Shown: piece after piece, positions 55,192 to 64,000 of the stretch | Layout of the letters: every line of letters begins with the position of its first letter | How positions within the stretch are numbered: the first letter of the stretch is position 1 | Source: Argopecten irradians | Taxonomy: Eukaryota; Mollusca; Bivalvia; Pectinida; Pectinidae | Direction: 5' to 3' | Assembly: GCF_041381155.1 (NCBI RefSeq) | Contig: NC_091138.1 | Location: 18,291,255-18,355,254 of the forward strand | Length of the DNA stretch: 64,000 bases | Translations under genes and position numbers: made by a program | Notes under the pieces: generated by a model | What the model was told of the DNA's origin: nothing | Database searches by the model: none | What the model saw: the letters and a program-made list of their open reading frames with translations, nothing else

Positions 55192-55350
55192 AGGCATGGG
55201 GTAATCGTAATCGATTGTAAGTAATTACATTTTCTCAAGTAATCGACAGTAATCAGTAATTGAAGACTATTTCGATTACTTGTAATCGTAATCGATTACA
55301 GTGAAATTTTACTGTGTAATCGTAATTACATTTCAGTTACTTTTCAATTA
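55192..55350 (+). mobile_element. hAT-like terminal fragment
   Basis: CAGGCATGGGGTAATCGTAA, then TCGATTGTAAGTAATTAC, has the start and TAATCGTAATCGATTAC-rich subterminal style I associate with hAT ends in invertebrates. No second end was found within the next kilobase. Confidence 0.4.
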
Positions 55351-55848
55351 CATTATATCAATTATGAAGTTGAATTTCTGCTAAATTATGCAGTATATAT
55401 TTGGTTTAGAAAGTGAAAAGTTCAACTTGTCTGTTGTAGTTCAACTAAAACTTAAGATAGATGTTACATTGTTCAGTATTGGTCTATACATAATATTTTA
55501 TATTTAGTTTTCTGAACTGTAAGGCTAAAAGAAATAAAGAATTAAAATAAAATGTTTATACATGTACATTTTATAACTTATTTTAAGTTTCACCAATGTG
55601 CCCATGGACATAAGAGTATGTTGTATTTAACAATGGAAAGTATTGTTTTCATAAAAGCCAACAGGTGTTGACTAAGTTCAATTTAGTTGTATCAGGGAGT
55701 ATCTCCTCAGATTTCCTTCAGATGAACGTGTTGTTTTAGGAAACAATGAGAAGTCAGTTAATACCGTGTTATATAATCTGTAGCTGTCCTTTTCACCTGT
55801 ACAGTCAACCAAGTACCTGTTTAGCTCAGAAGCATAAGTCACATTTTT
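55351..55848. other. Unassigned DNA
   Basis: AT-rich; possibly interior of the hAT-like fragment. Nothing recognised. Confidence 0.35.
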
Positions 55849-56478
55849 AGCTCACCTGGCCCGAAGGCGAGGCGGGGCCCAATAGGGGAAATAGAGGTAA
55901 ATCCTATAAATCGCTACTAGTCATAGAGTTCTGCATGGATTGTAATCAAATTTGGCCACAAACATCCTTGGAGGAAGGGGAACAGAACTTGTTTAAATTT
56001 TGGCTCTGACCCCCTGGGGGCAGGAGGGGCGGGGCCCAATAGGGGAAATAGAGGTAAATCCTATAAATCGCTACTAGTCATAGAGTTCTGCTTGGATTGT
56101 AACCAAATTTGGCCACAAACATCCTTGGGGGAAGGGGAACAGAACTTGTATAAATTTTGGCTCTGACCCCCTGGGGGCAGGAGGGGTGGGGCCCAATAGG
56201 GGAAATAGAGGTAAATCCTATAAATCGCTACTAGTCATAGAGTTCTGCTTAGATTGTAACCAAATTTGGCCACAAACATCCTTGGGGGAAGGGGAACAGA
56301 ACTTGTATAAATTTTGGCTCTGACCCCCTGTGGGCAGGAGGGGTGGGGCCCAATAGGGGATTTAGAGGTAAATATTCAAATTCTTTCAGAAAAGAAACAA
56401 CGAAACTGTATTCAGAACATTCCATTACTTGGCATTACAAACCAGGTGAGCGATACAGGCCCTCTGGACCTCTTGTTT
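55849..56478 (+). mobile_element. Pearl/HINE-like element, family A, copy 2, with three 157-bp units
   Basis: It starts AGCTCACCTGGCCCGAAGGC and passes directly into unit sequence, so the leader is deleted. Units begin at 55911, 56068 and 56225. It ends CCAGGTGAGCGATACAGG, then CCCTCTGGACCTCTTGTTTC. Confidence 0.72.
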
Positions 56479-56517
56479 CTTTTAAAAAATCCTTTAAATT
56501 ATATACTTTTTATATAT

Positions 56518-56921
56518 TTGGCACCGCCTCACTTTTGGCCTTGAGTTGAGCGTTCGCCCCTGTGCGGAAGGCTCAGGGTTGTGTCCCCTGGCCGAGACAC
56601 ACCAAAGTCTATAAAAGTGGTAGTTTCTGCTCCTGCTTAGCGTTCAGCATACAGGGATTGGGACGACTGGTTCGCCCGTTGTCAGTATAATGTGACCGGG
56701 TGGGGTGTGTTGCTTGGTGTCTTCGGCGGCATGCTTCAGTGATATAGCACTATAAAAAGGGCAACAGTTCCACTATACAAGAAGATACAACATGAATATA
56801 CCGCAGTCTCCCAAAACATGCACCTCGCACAACATACACGCAACACACCGCATACATGGGAGGCCGTCCTTACATGACCATAGCTGTTAATAGGACGTTA
56901 ATTAATCAAACAAACAAACAA
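56518..56921 (+). repeat. SINE-like repeat, 5' truncated, little diverged
   Basis: From TGGCACCGCCTCACTTTTGG to GACGTTAATTAATCAAACAA and tail. Confidence 0.88.
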
Positions 56922-57169
56922 AAAAAAGCATGCATTACATTGAAAATTATAAATATAAGAAAAATTTCATGGCAACTGATTTCCTCTTTCTCATTAGAAA
57001 AATCAAGAATCAGATTTCAGGTTTAAAATATCTACTTGTTGTGCTTTTGAAAAAGCAGTAAATAAGTACAGTCTGTGATAGTCCTGCTGTCTGTTCAGTT
57101 GGTGAGACTACAGCCCGTCTTCCAATTGCTGCATTTGTACAATAACATAATGTAGATAAGAAACAGTCG
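56922..57169. other. Unassigned DNA
   Basis: Nothing recognised. Confidence 0.4.
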
Positions 57170-57808
57170 TTATCCTGTTTACTCGTCAATGGTGTCGAAA
57201 TTTATATTTAGTTCCTGCAAAAACTTTGAAATTCTGATGCCAAATGTTGGTATGAGCTTTTGATTTTGTCTGAATATGTCTTGGTGTTGTGGATTAAATA
57301 CAAGATCGAATTCCTATCTATTGAGAGGGGAGGATCCTCCCACATGCCACGCATGTGATTCTCCTCTCACAGTGGAACATATTTTAGTGCACTGTATTGA
57401 TTTTAAGCACATACGAGATAAGTACTACGATGTCTCCGACATGTACACTTTGTTTCATGCCGTGAGACATAATCGTATTTTTAATTATCTCAAAGAAATC
57501 GGTATTTTAAACAAAATATGAACGTTTTCTCATCATATCATATCATCGTATCATCTCAACATTTCATCGTTTCATCAACTTTGTGCATGAGTTTTCTCAT
57601 GTGTTTTAGCAAAAACTATTTTATCCCATGCAAACTTTTTTTTTTTTATCAAATAAACGTTTACAATCTGTGTTTTAGTCCTTACCTGCCTTTTCTTACC
57701 CTGATCTTTTATCCTGATAATAATGCATGACTTGTAGTTTGGCCCTAAATGACCTTAGTTGTCGATGGGCCGTAAAACTCAAACAAACAAACAATTATCC
57801 TGTTTACT
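57170..57808 (+). mobile_element. LINE copy with 5' inversion and 14-bp target duplication
   Basis: TTATCCTGTTTACT occurs at 57170-57183 and 57795-57808. Inside, 57180-57306 is the reversed upstream part of the LINE (same as 7339-7460, RT/RNase H linker). Positions 57309-57794 are the 3' part in forward direction: NSYLLRGEDPPTCHACDS through YLKEIGILNKI, stop, 3' UTR, CAAA tail. About 0.7 kb between the two parts is absent. This is the classic result of twin priming. Confidence 0.88.
57309..57521 (+). pseudogene. LINE ORF2 C-terminal remnant
   Basis: Encodes LRGEDPPTCHACDSPLTVEH, then ILVHCIDFKHIRDKYYDV, to the stop. It is nearly identical to the - strand copy at 6456-6670, which shows that both belong to one recent family. 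Confidence 0.8.
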
Positions 57809-58330
57809 TAGTAGATTTATAGAAACTATACAACATTTCTGTCAAGTGTGGTCTCCACAGTTGACTTCGCGGTCTTTATATGTATTGTTTGTGATATATT
57901 AGACCATGATATTGAAGGTGACGTTACTGTTCTTAAATAAATTATTGTGATATATAACTTATAACCAGAAAGATATTGAAGGCAACAGTTGACGTTAACG
58001 GTCTTGAAGGCTTTATTTGAGATATAAGATAATGCTAGGTATAAAAGGTTAAAGTAACCAGCTACCATCACCAGATGTTTTTCTTTCTTTTTTCTTCTCC
58101 TTTTTTTTTGACTGATATCATATGGGATTTCCCCGGGGTCAATGCTTTCTCTGAGGTTTCTTCGTCAGTTTAACTATTCTGTTTAGAACTTCTTCCCTCC
58201 TCGCTATCGCAACATCGTCTTTCTTTGTCATTCGGAACACCTTCAATAATTCGGATCCAAAATTTCAAAAATGAACAGAAGTTCCGAAAGTACGGTGACG
58301 TCACTTTTTTAAGACCATGGTTTAAGGTCG
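57809..58330. other. Unassigned DNA
   Basis: A - strand frame at 57826-58071 and a pyrimidine run near 58080 were seen. Nothing could be named. Confidence 0.35.
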
Positions 58331-58332
58331 TA

Positions 58333-58680
58333 CACGGCAATATGTCTTCAGGTAAATTTGACCTGAAAAAATCTTGACCTGAAATTGACCTGAAGTTCAC
58401 ATGAAATTCACCTGAAATTGAGGTCAATTTCACATGAAGATTTGTTCAGGTCAATGTCTGGTCAATTGACCTGAAAAAATTTTCATGTGAATTTCAGGTC
58501 AATTTCACCTGAATTTTTTTTCATGTGAAATTCAGGTCAATCTGAAAAATTCTCCATATGAATTTCAGGTCGATTTCACCTGAAAAATTCTTCATGTGAA
58601 ATTTAGGTAAATTTCAGGTCAAATTGACCTAAAAAAACTTCAGGTCAATTTCACCTGAAAAATTCTCCATGTGAAATGAG
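58333..58680 (+). repeat. Left arm: CAGGTCAATT/CACCTGAA motif array
   Basis: Variants of CAGGTCAATTTCACCTGAA and TTCATGTGAAATTCAGGTC alternate on both strands about a dozen times, so the arm can also fold on itself. Confidence 0.8.
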
Positions 58681-58815
58681 ATTATATTTTTAGCCTAAAG
58701 ATTGACACAATAAAATCTGAAGATGAACATAATCACCATAAAAGTTTAGTCAGTGATTTTTATTACAAGAACCCTTACATCGACTTATACCTTAGAAATA
58801 CTCCTCTATATAACA

Positions 58816-59310
58816 ATTAGGGCGTTACAATTGTACCTGCTGCCCCTATTGCATGATCGTAAAAGGCGACTAAATTTAGGATCTTATCTTTTCCTTTCTT
58901 CCTAACTGACTTCATCTTTCCTAATGCCTCCCTTGGCACCGCCTCACTTTTGGCCTTGAGGCTCTGGGTTCTGTCCCCTGGCCGAGACACACCGAAGTCT
59001 ATAAACGTGGTAGTTACTGCTCCTGCTTAGCGCTCAGCATAACGGGAGTGGGACGACTGGTTTGCCCGTTATCAGTATAATGTGACCGGGTGGGTTGTGT
59101 TGCTTGGTGTCTTCGGCGGCATGCTTCAGTGATATAGCACTATAAAAAGGGCAACAGTTCCACTATACAAGAAGACACAACATGAACATACCGCAGTCTC
59201 CCCAAACACGCACGCACCTCGCACAACATACACGCAACACACCGCATACATGTGAGGCCGTCCTTTTCATGACCATAGCTGTTAATAGGACGTTAATTAA
59301 TCAAACAAAC
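58816..59310 (+). repeat. SINE-like repeat with 9-bp target duplication
   Basis: Head ATTAGGGCGTTACAATTGTA, tail CGTTAATTAATCAAACAAAC. TATATAACA lies at 58807-58815 and 59311-59319. It is inserted inside the foldback element and is therefore younger than it. Confidence 0.88.
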
Positions 59311-59319
59311 TATATAACA

Positions 59320-61145
59320 GTGATCATAAATGTTAATCAAACAAATGCCAGTGTTGCTTTTACTAGATATCTACATGAAACCTGTACAATATGTACCTGT
59401 AATTTGTATCTTACAAGCTATTGAGAATTATACTGAAAACTGAGATGATGCAACAGGTAAAAGAGAGACATGTAGTATAAAACTCAATATGTGAAACACA
59501 TAGGGTATACATCTCCATCATGATCTTGCATTAATTATTTTTATAGTATATTCATCTAATGAAGAGAGGTAAATACATGTATTCAATAAATAAATGTTCC
59601 TGTCAGGTAATTACAAGGAGAAATATTAATTTATTAATCAATTTGTCTTTCAACATGGTCTATAGCATAGATACTGGAATTTCGGAATTTCTATAGATAG
59701 ATCTACAAGAATTTTTTAATCGCACACATACATTATTTTTTACATGTACGGTATGTCAGTATATATGAGCATGTGTCTAGTTTATTTATAATACATGTAT
59801 ATACATGTGTACAATAATAATATATACTGTGGCCTTGGAAATAAACCATAGTATTACATGTAATAAAGAAAATGGGACTTGTGTAAGACTACACAACATG
59901 ACTCTGTCATACGTCACAACTCGACTCGCTTACGTCACAGACATTATAAAATAGAACATAATTTTATTCCGGAAATAGTACCCACTTCAAACTGTATTAC
60001 TTGTTCCTAAAATAAGATAACAAGGATGTTCAAAATATATCAAGAAATACAGATTATTCATATTGATATTTTAGTAGCATTGATTTGAGATAAGTATTTG
60101 AATTTGAATTAAAACGTATTCTTATCGACGTTTCACTTTTCCGGAATTTCGTTGTTTCGGCAATTATGCTGTGACCTGAAGTGCACGGCGATTGTGCTCG
60201 GCAGACGATCAATGCATTTGACGTTCATGGAATATGCACGGTAAGTTGTGAGTGAAATAACACACACTATATAGTTAATATAATACATTGTTTAGTTATT
60301 AAAAAATCTATGTAAAATTTCGATGGCCATACTGCAGTGTAGGCTAAAATGAAATGCCGAACTGATCAGCGCGGACATTCGTTTTGATATCGCATTCGTG
60401 GTGGTACACTATAGGTACCGTGGCCGTTTTCGTTTATAAAATACGGTTCGACCGGTTGTGAAAGTCATTATTTAGGCCAAAGTTTAAATCCTGACGGATC
60501 TGCGTTTTTATACCGGTCTACATGCATGTAAGAACTTTTTCAAAGTTCGTCTAAAAACAATTAATATAAAAAACGAACAACTAGCCAGGCTATTGTACAT
60601 GTACTGTAGGTCCAATCAGTCATCGAAAACCAAAAATGGAAAACAGTCCGCATTTCATTTTTTCTAGTAGCCTATACATTTAGGCCTACATTTATATGCT
60701 AAATATTGAAGCACTATGATTCAAGATTTGGCCCGCTTTACAATGAGAACACATGATTTTTACAGTGAGTAACTTGTACATTTACAATATGTTAGGACCT
60801 ACAAATACAAATGAATTGTTACACTGTTACGTAATCAGTAAAACACGTTTATAACGAACACTGTTACAAAGTTTCCCATGATAGGCCTATATCTGCATTA
60901 TCTGTATAACGAACTTTGCTAATAGCGAAATGATTCTGCTGGTCCCCAGGGGTTCATGATAACGTGTTATACTGCAACTCAACTGTGTTTTACATTACGA
61001 GTGTGTATACAGTGAGTGTGACCTTATGATGTGTTGGTCTGTCTTACATTGAGTATACATGTACATGTTCATGTAAAGCCAGTTATAGACCTGTTTTACA
61101 GCGAGTGTATTTTGTAATGAATGAAGTCTGAAAGGATTAACTGAT
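59320..61145. other. Interior of the foldback element
   Basis: AT-rich, with a GC-richer patch at 60120-60250. No family recognised. Confidence 0.35.
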
Positions 61146-61412
61146 ATGGCATCCCTAGCCTTAGCCCGAGATACCCTAGCCCTGACACCAGACTTCGACA
61201 TTATGACATCTACAACATGTATCTGTCATAATCTCCAAGGATTTATAAGCGTCATGTGCGTCCTTGTAATGTCTAAACTATTAAGCCTGGTGTCGGGGCC
61301 AGAGTATCACGGGCTAGGTAATATAATCATCCTCGAAACTGCAGGGGTTACTATCAATGACTGTCACAGTGGCGTTATATCCAGTCCTGGACTATATATC
61401 TCGAAAAACTAG
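61146..61412 (+). other. Open frame of 88 codons inside the foldback element
   Basis: It reads MASLALARDTLALTPDFDI, then MTSTTCICHNLQGFISVM. Not recognised. A possible 5' exon with donor (ATGCACG|GTAAGTTG) lies at 60240 and a possible later exon follows TTTTACAG at 61980 (YKEMLTRDAGIERIHGYR). Coding status unproven. Confidence 0.25.
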
Positions 61413-62469
61413 AGGCAACATCCACTGCTTTTAATTGTATTTTTTGGTTCATATTCAACAGTTTTCACTAGGATGGATCTGGATCTGGTGCTTGTGAAGT
61501 TCAGAACCTAATTATAAACCATTGACTACAGGAGACTTTGCAGAGGCGACTATACTGTACATGTGTCCCACGTTAGTCAACAGGAAAATACGAATACTAA
61601 GAAGCCAGAAGGTAATGTATGTTCATGTAAATATATACATCGGTCTAATTTCTACCATGAATAATTCGAAGTCTCGATGTTTCGAAGTTTTTCTGACGGT
61701 CCCTTGAACTTCGATACATCGAGGTTTGACTGTATAAAGATGTGAAATTTAGTGAAGGAGGTGATAAACATATTGTACAATCATAGTGAAAATTATAAAT
61801 AACATGTATTATTTATATGTGTCTTACACAAACAGAGTTCTAATTACTTGCTGGACCCACTAGACACATTCAGTACTTAAAATAAACTGATAAACTACTT
61901 CAGTTAACAATTTAGCAGTAACTGTTACATGCAGGCTGCCAGCTAAGTTTTACCCTGAATTTTCACATCCGTTTTACAGGTACAAAGAAATGCTGACCAG
62001 AGATGCAGGAATTGAAAGAATCCATGGATATAGGATACGTGAATGCAGTTCAGAAACATTTACAATTTGATTTGAGGAAGAGTAAATTTCCCGTGTACAA
62101 TTTAAAACAATACCTAGCCTGGTATCATCAAAATTGTGATGGCGATGACTGTGTTCCTTTGGCTTGAATGATGTAATGATAAACATGTTAGTTCAGACTC
62201 CTGACAATATAGTACATGTAAATAGTGAGTGGTATAAGTGTAATTTGAATATGTACCATCACAGAATGATTTTGGTATATGGTATTGGATTGCATTTGAT
62301 GTTTATTAATAAATTTGACACTAATTTAATGTTATCTTTCTTTTAATTATTCTGCTGGCATCCTTCATTGTGTCAGACAGCACTAGTGTATTCATTTCTA
62401 TCACGGAGAGTGTACCGATACATGTAAACGATCAACAGAGAAAACTGACAGGAACACCACCTGATTTAC
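61413..62469. other. Interior of the foldback element, right part
   Basis: Only the exon-like piece at 61981-62070 was noticed. Confidence 0.35.
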
Positions 62470-62659
62470 ATATGAAGACTTTGACTTGATTTCACATGAA
62501 CATTTCTTCAGGTCAATTTCAGGTGATATTCAGGTCAATTTCATATGAATTTCAGGTCAATTTCCAGGTCAAGATTTAGACCTGAAATGAATTTTTTGCT
62601 TTTTCAGGTAAATTTCACCTGAAATTGACCTGAATTTACCTGAAGACATATTGCCTGTG
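62470..62659 (-). repeat. Right arm: CAGGTCAATT/CACCTGAA motif array
   Basis: Shorter version of the left-arm array, ending in the complementary terminus. Confidence 0.8.
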
Positions 62660-63073
62660 TATACTGGAAGTAGATCAGAATAATTTTTTTCATCTAAAGT
62701 CGATTACAATTTGAGTCAGACTCTCGTCTTCAAAGTGGTCGACATAAAATATACAATATTTACAACATGGCATATATCACGGACAATACAGCATTCTATC
62801 CCAGTTAGCTTAGCACATATTTTTTTAAAGGCACTCATAAAACTTATGGTGCATAAATATATGGAAAATAAAAAGCACATCTTAATGACAAGTGTCTATT
62901 GTACATATATGTCAATATGACAAAAGTAAAAAATATTATAAAAAAGAACAAAAAGTGGTGAGTTTACTAAAATAGCTATATTAAGAAGCATATGAAACAG
63001 TCATCACTGAGATAAATGTAGAAAATGATTTTTGCTTTCGTATTCAAATCTAGAAAGTTTTGTAGTTTATATC
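62660..63073. other. Unassigned DNA
   Basis: Nothing recognised. Confidence 0.4.
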
Positions 63074-63194
63074 TCGCCCATGTGAGGTAGGCTCTGGGTT
63101 CTGGCCCCTGACCGATAATACCATAATCTATTAAAGTAATAGTTGTGCACCTGCTTATCGCTCAGCATTAAGGGAGTGGGACGACTGGTTTGCT
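63074..63194 (+). repeat. SINE-like repeat, middle fragment
   Basis: CGCCCATGTGAGGTAGGCTC, then GGGTTCTGGCCCCTGACCGA, to GGGACGACTGGTTTGC. Confidence 0.75.
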
Positions 63195-63238
63195 GAAAAT
63201 GGTCAGGTTACATAATCTATTAAACCATGTCTTTACAG

Positions 63239-63304
63239 CATAAAAAGAGAGAACAAGGACATAAGTCATTCAGATCCCCCGCCAATGAAGATATCAAAGC
63301 TGAA
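63239..63304 (+). other. Possible 66-bp exon
   Basis: Between TTTACAG| and |GTAAGT it is open for 22 codons (HKKREQGHKSFRSPANEDIK). It is basic and polar and of unknown family. Neighbouring exons are not in view. Confidence 0.3.
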
Positions 63305-63434
63305 GTAAGTTTGATTGTGGAGACTTACGTGTAGAAAAAAAAACAGGAAAAAGGAAGTTGAGCTCAAGAAAGATGGAGTATAATTCAAGTAGAGCGGGGC
63401 TGCAATTGTTGAATCGGGTATACAGCCTTGACAT

Positions 63435-64000
63435 TTATTTTAGACTATATACACAAAGATGGGTGGAGTTTTGCAAAGTAACATTTACCATTTACCATGA
63501 TATTTTCAGCAATGTTTCCATGGTAACGGAAAAAGTGCAAAAGGTACTACTAGACCATAAAAAGAATGTGTCTATGAAGTTTCGTGGAAATATCTCTGCT
63601 GGTTTTAGAGTTATGCTCCGGAAATGAACCTGGTACAAAAATATGTTATTTTCAGCAATGTTTCTATGGTTACAGAAAAAAAGCACAAAAAGTGAAAACC
63701 TAAAATAGCAAAAGGCACTACTAGACCATAAGAACAATGTGTCTATGAAGTTTCATGGAAATATCTCTGCTGGTTTTAGAGTTGTGCTCCGGAAACGATT
63801 CTTACACAAAAATCTGCCATTTTCAGCAATGTTTCCATGGTTACAGAAAAAAGTACAAAAAGTGAAAACCTTAAAATAGCAAAAGGCACTACTAGACCAT
63901 AAGACTAATGTGCCTATGGAGTTCCGTGCATATACCTCAACCGGTTTTCCAGTTATGCTGCGGAAACGAACCTTGTACAAAAATATGATATTTTCAGCAA
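63435..64000. repeat. 172-bp tandem array at the right edge
   Basis: CTCCGGAAATGAACC at 63616 recurs, slightly changed, at 63788 and 63960. Each unit has TATTTTCAGCAATGTTTC, then CATGGTTACAGAAAAAAG and ACTACTAGACCATAA. About 3.3 units are in view. Open frames on both strands are an effect of the repeat. Confidence 0.9.

Larger units (their letters stand above)
58333..62659. mobile_element. 4.3-kb foldback element with CAGGTCAATT-rich arms
   Basis: The left end CACGGCAATATGTCTTCAGG, then TAAATT, is matched by the complement of the right end (TACCTGAAGACATATTGCCT, GTG), each next to TA. The left arm (to about 58680) and right arm (from about 62470) are built from TTCAGGTCAATTTCACCTGA-type motifs and their complements. 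A SINE with target duplication (58816-59310) lies inside. The interior has a few exon-like pieces but no recognised transposase. Confidence 0.6.

Overview
The window is a stretch of AT-rich animal nuclear DNA. It is most likely from a bivalve mollusc, judged from the repeat content: CAAA-tailed SINE-like repeats, pearl/HINE-like elements with internal tandem repeats, and a TIR transposon whose protein resembles the DUF7869 group. No species is claimed. There is no bacterial operon structure, no rRNA or tRNA gene, and no LTR or virus-like element that I could recognise.

One host gene can be read from start to stop. It is a nose-resistant-to-fluoxetine (NRF-6)-like membrane acyltransferase on the + strand at 13247..40533. 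It has 14 coding exons with consistent splice phases, a 2358-nt CDS and 785 predicted residues. Its introns are full of mobile elements. Intron 1 holds a SINE pair and a pearl/HINE-like element split by a ~3 kb foldback element. Intron 2 holds a SINE and another pearl/HINE-like element. Intron 3 holds a third such family and a ~1 kb minisatellite that ends exactly at the exon 4 acceptor. Intron 4 holds a TTAA MITE, and introns 5 and 11 hold SINEs. Intron 6 holds a complete 5.6-kb TIR transposon with a four-exon DDE-like protein gene.

Left flank (1..13200): SINE-like copies in both orientations, a 157-bp tandem array inside a hairpin-ended element (727..2150), a decayed PIF1-type helicase (about 4390..5420, -), the 3' part of a LINE with an RNase H domain (6189..7562, -), and a second tandem-repeat element (10267..11531).

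Right flank (40655..64000): an element with ~72-bp TIRs (43366..48148) inserted into an unclassified repeat built from CGTCTTTTCG and its complement; two exons encoding a SAM domain (48556..49068, -); a segmentally duplicated block containing an unclassified spliced coding fragment (49.6-53.6 kb); a LINE copy with a 5' inversion and a 14-bp target duplication (57170..57808); a large foldback element whose arms are built from CAGGTCAATT-type motifs (58333..62659); and a 172-bp tandem array running off the right edge.

Three results stand out. The abundant SINE shares its 3' tail with the LINE in this window, which suggests a mobilisation partnership. Four sequence-unrelated repeat families share one architecture: 5' hairpin, tandem repeats, then 3' hairpin plus TCTTGTT. 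Several structures sit on NRF-6-like splice sites: two insertions within 10-12 bp of donors, a duplicated acceptor, and a minisatellite made of acceptor-like units. All calls come from reading the sequence; no alignment or database search was run.
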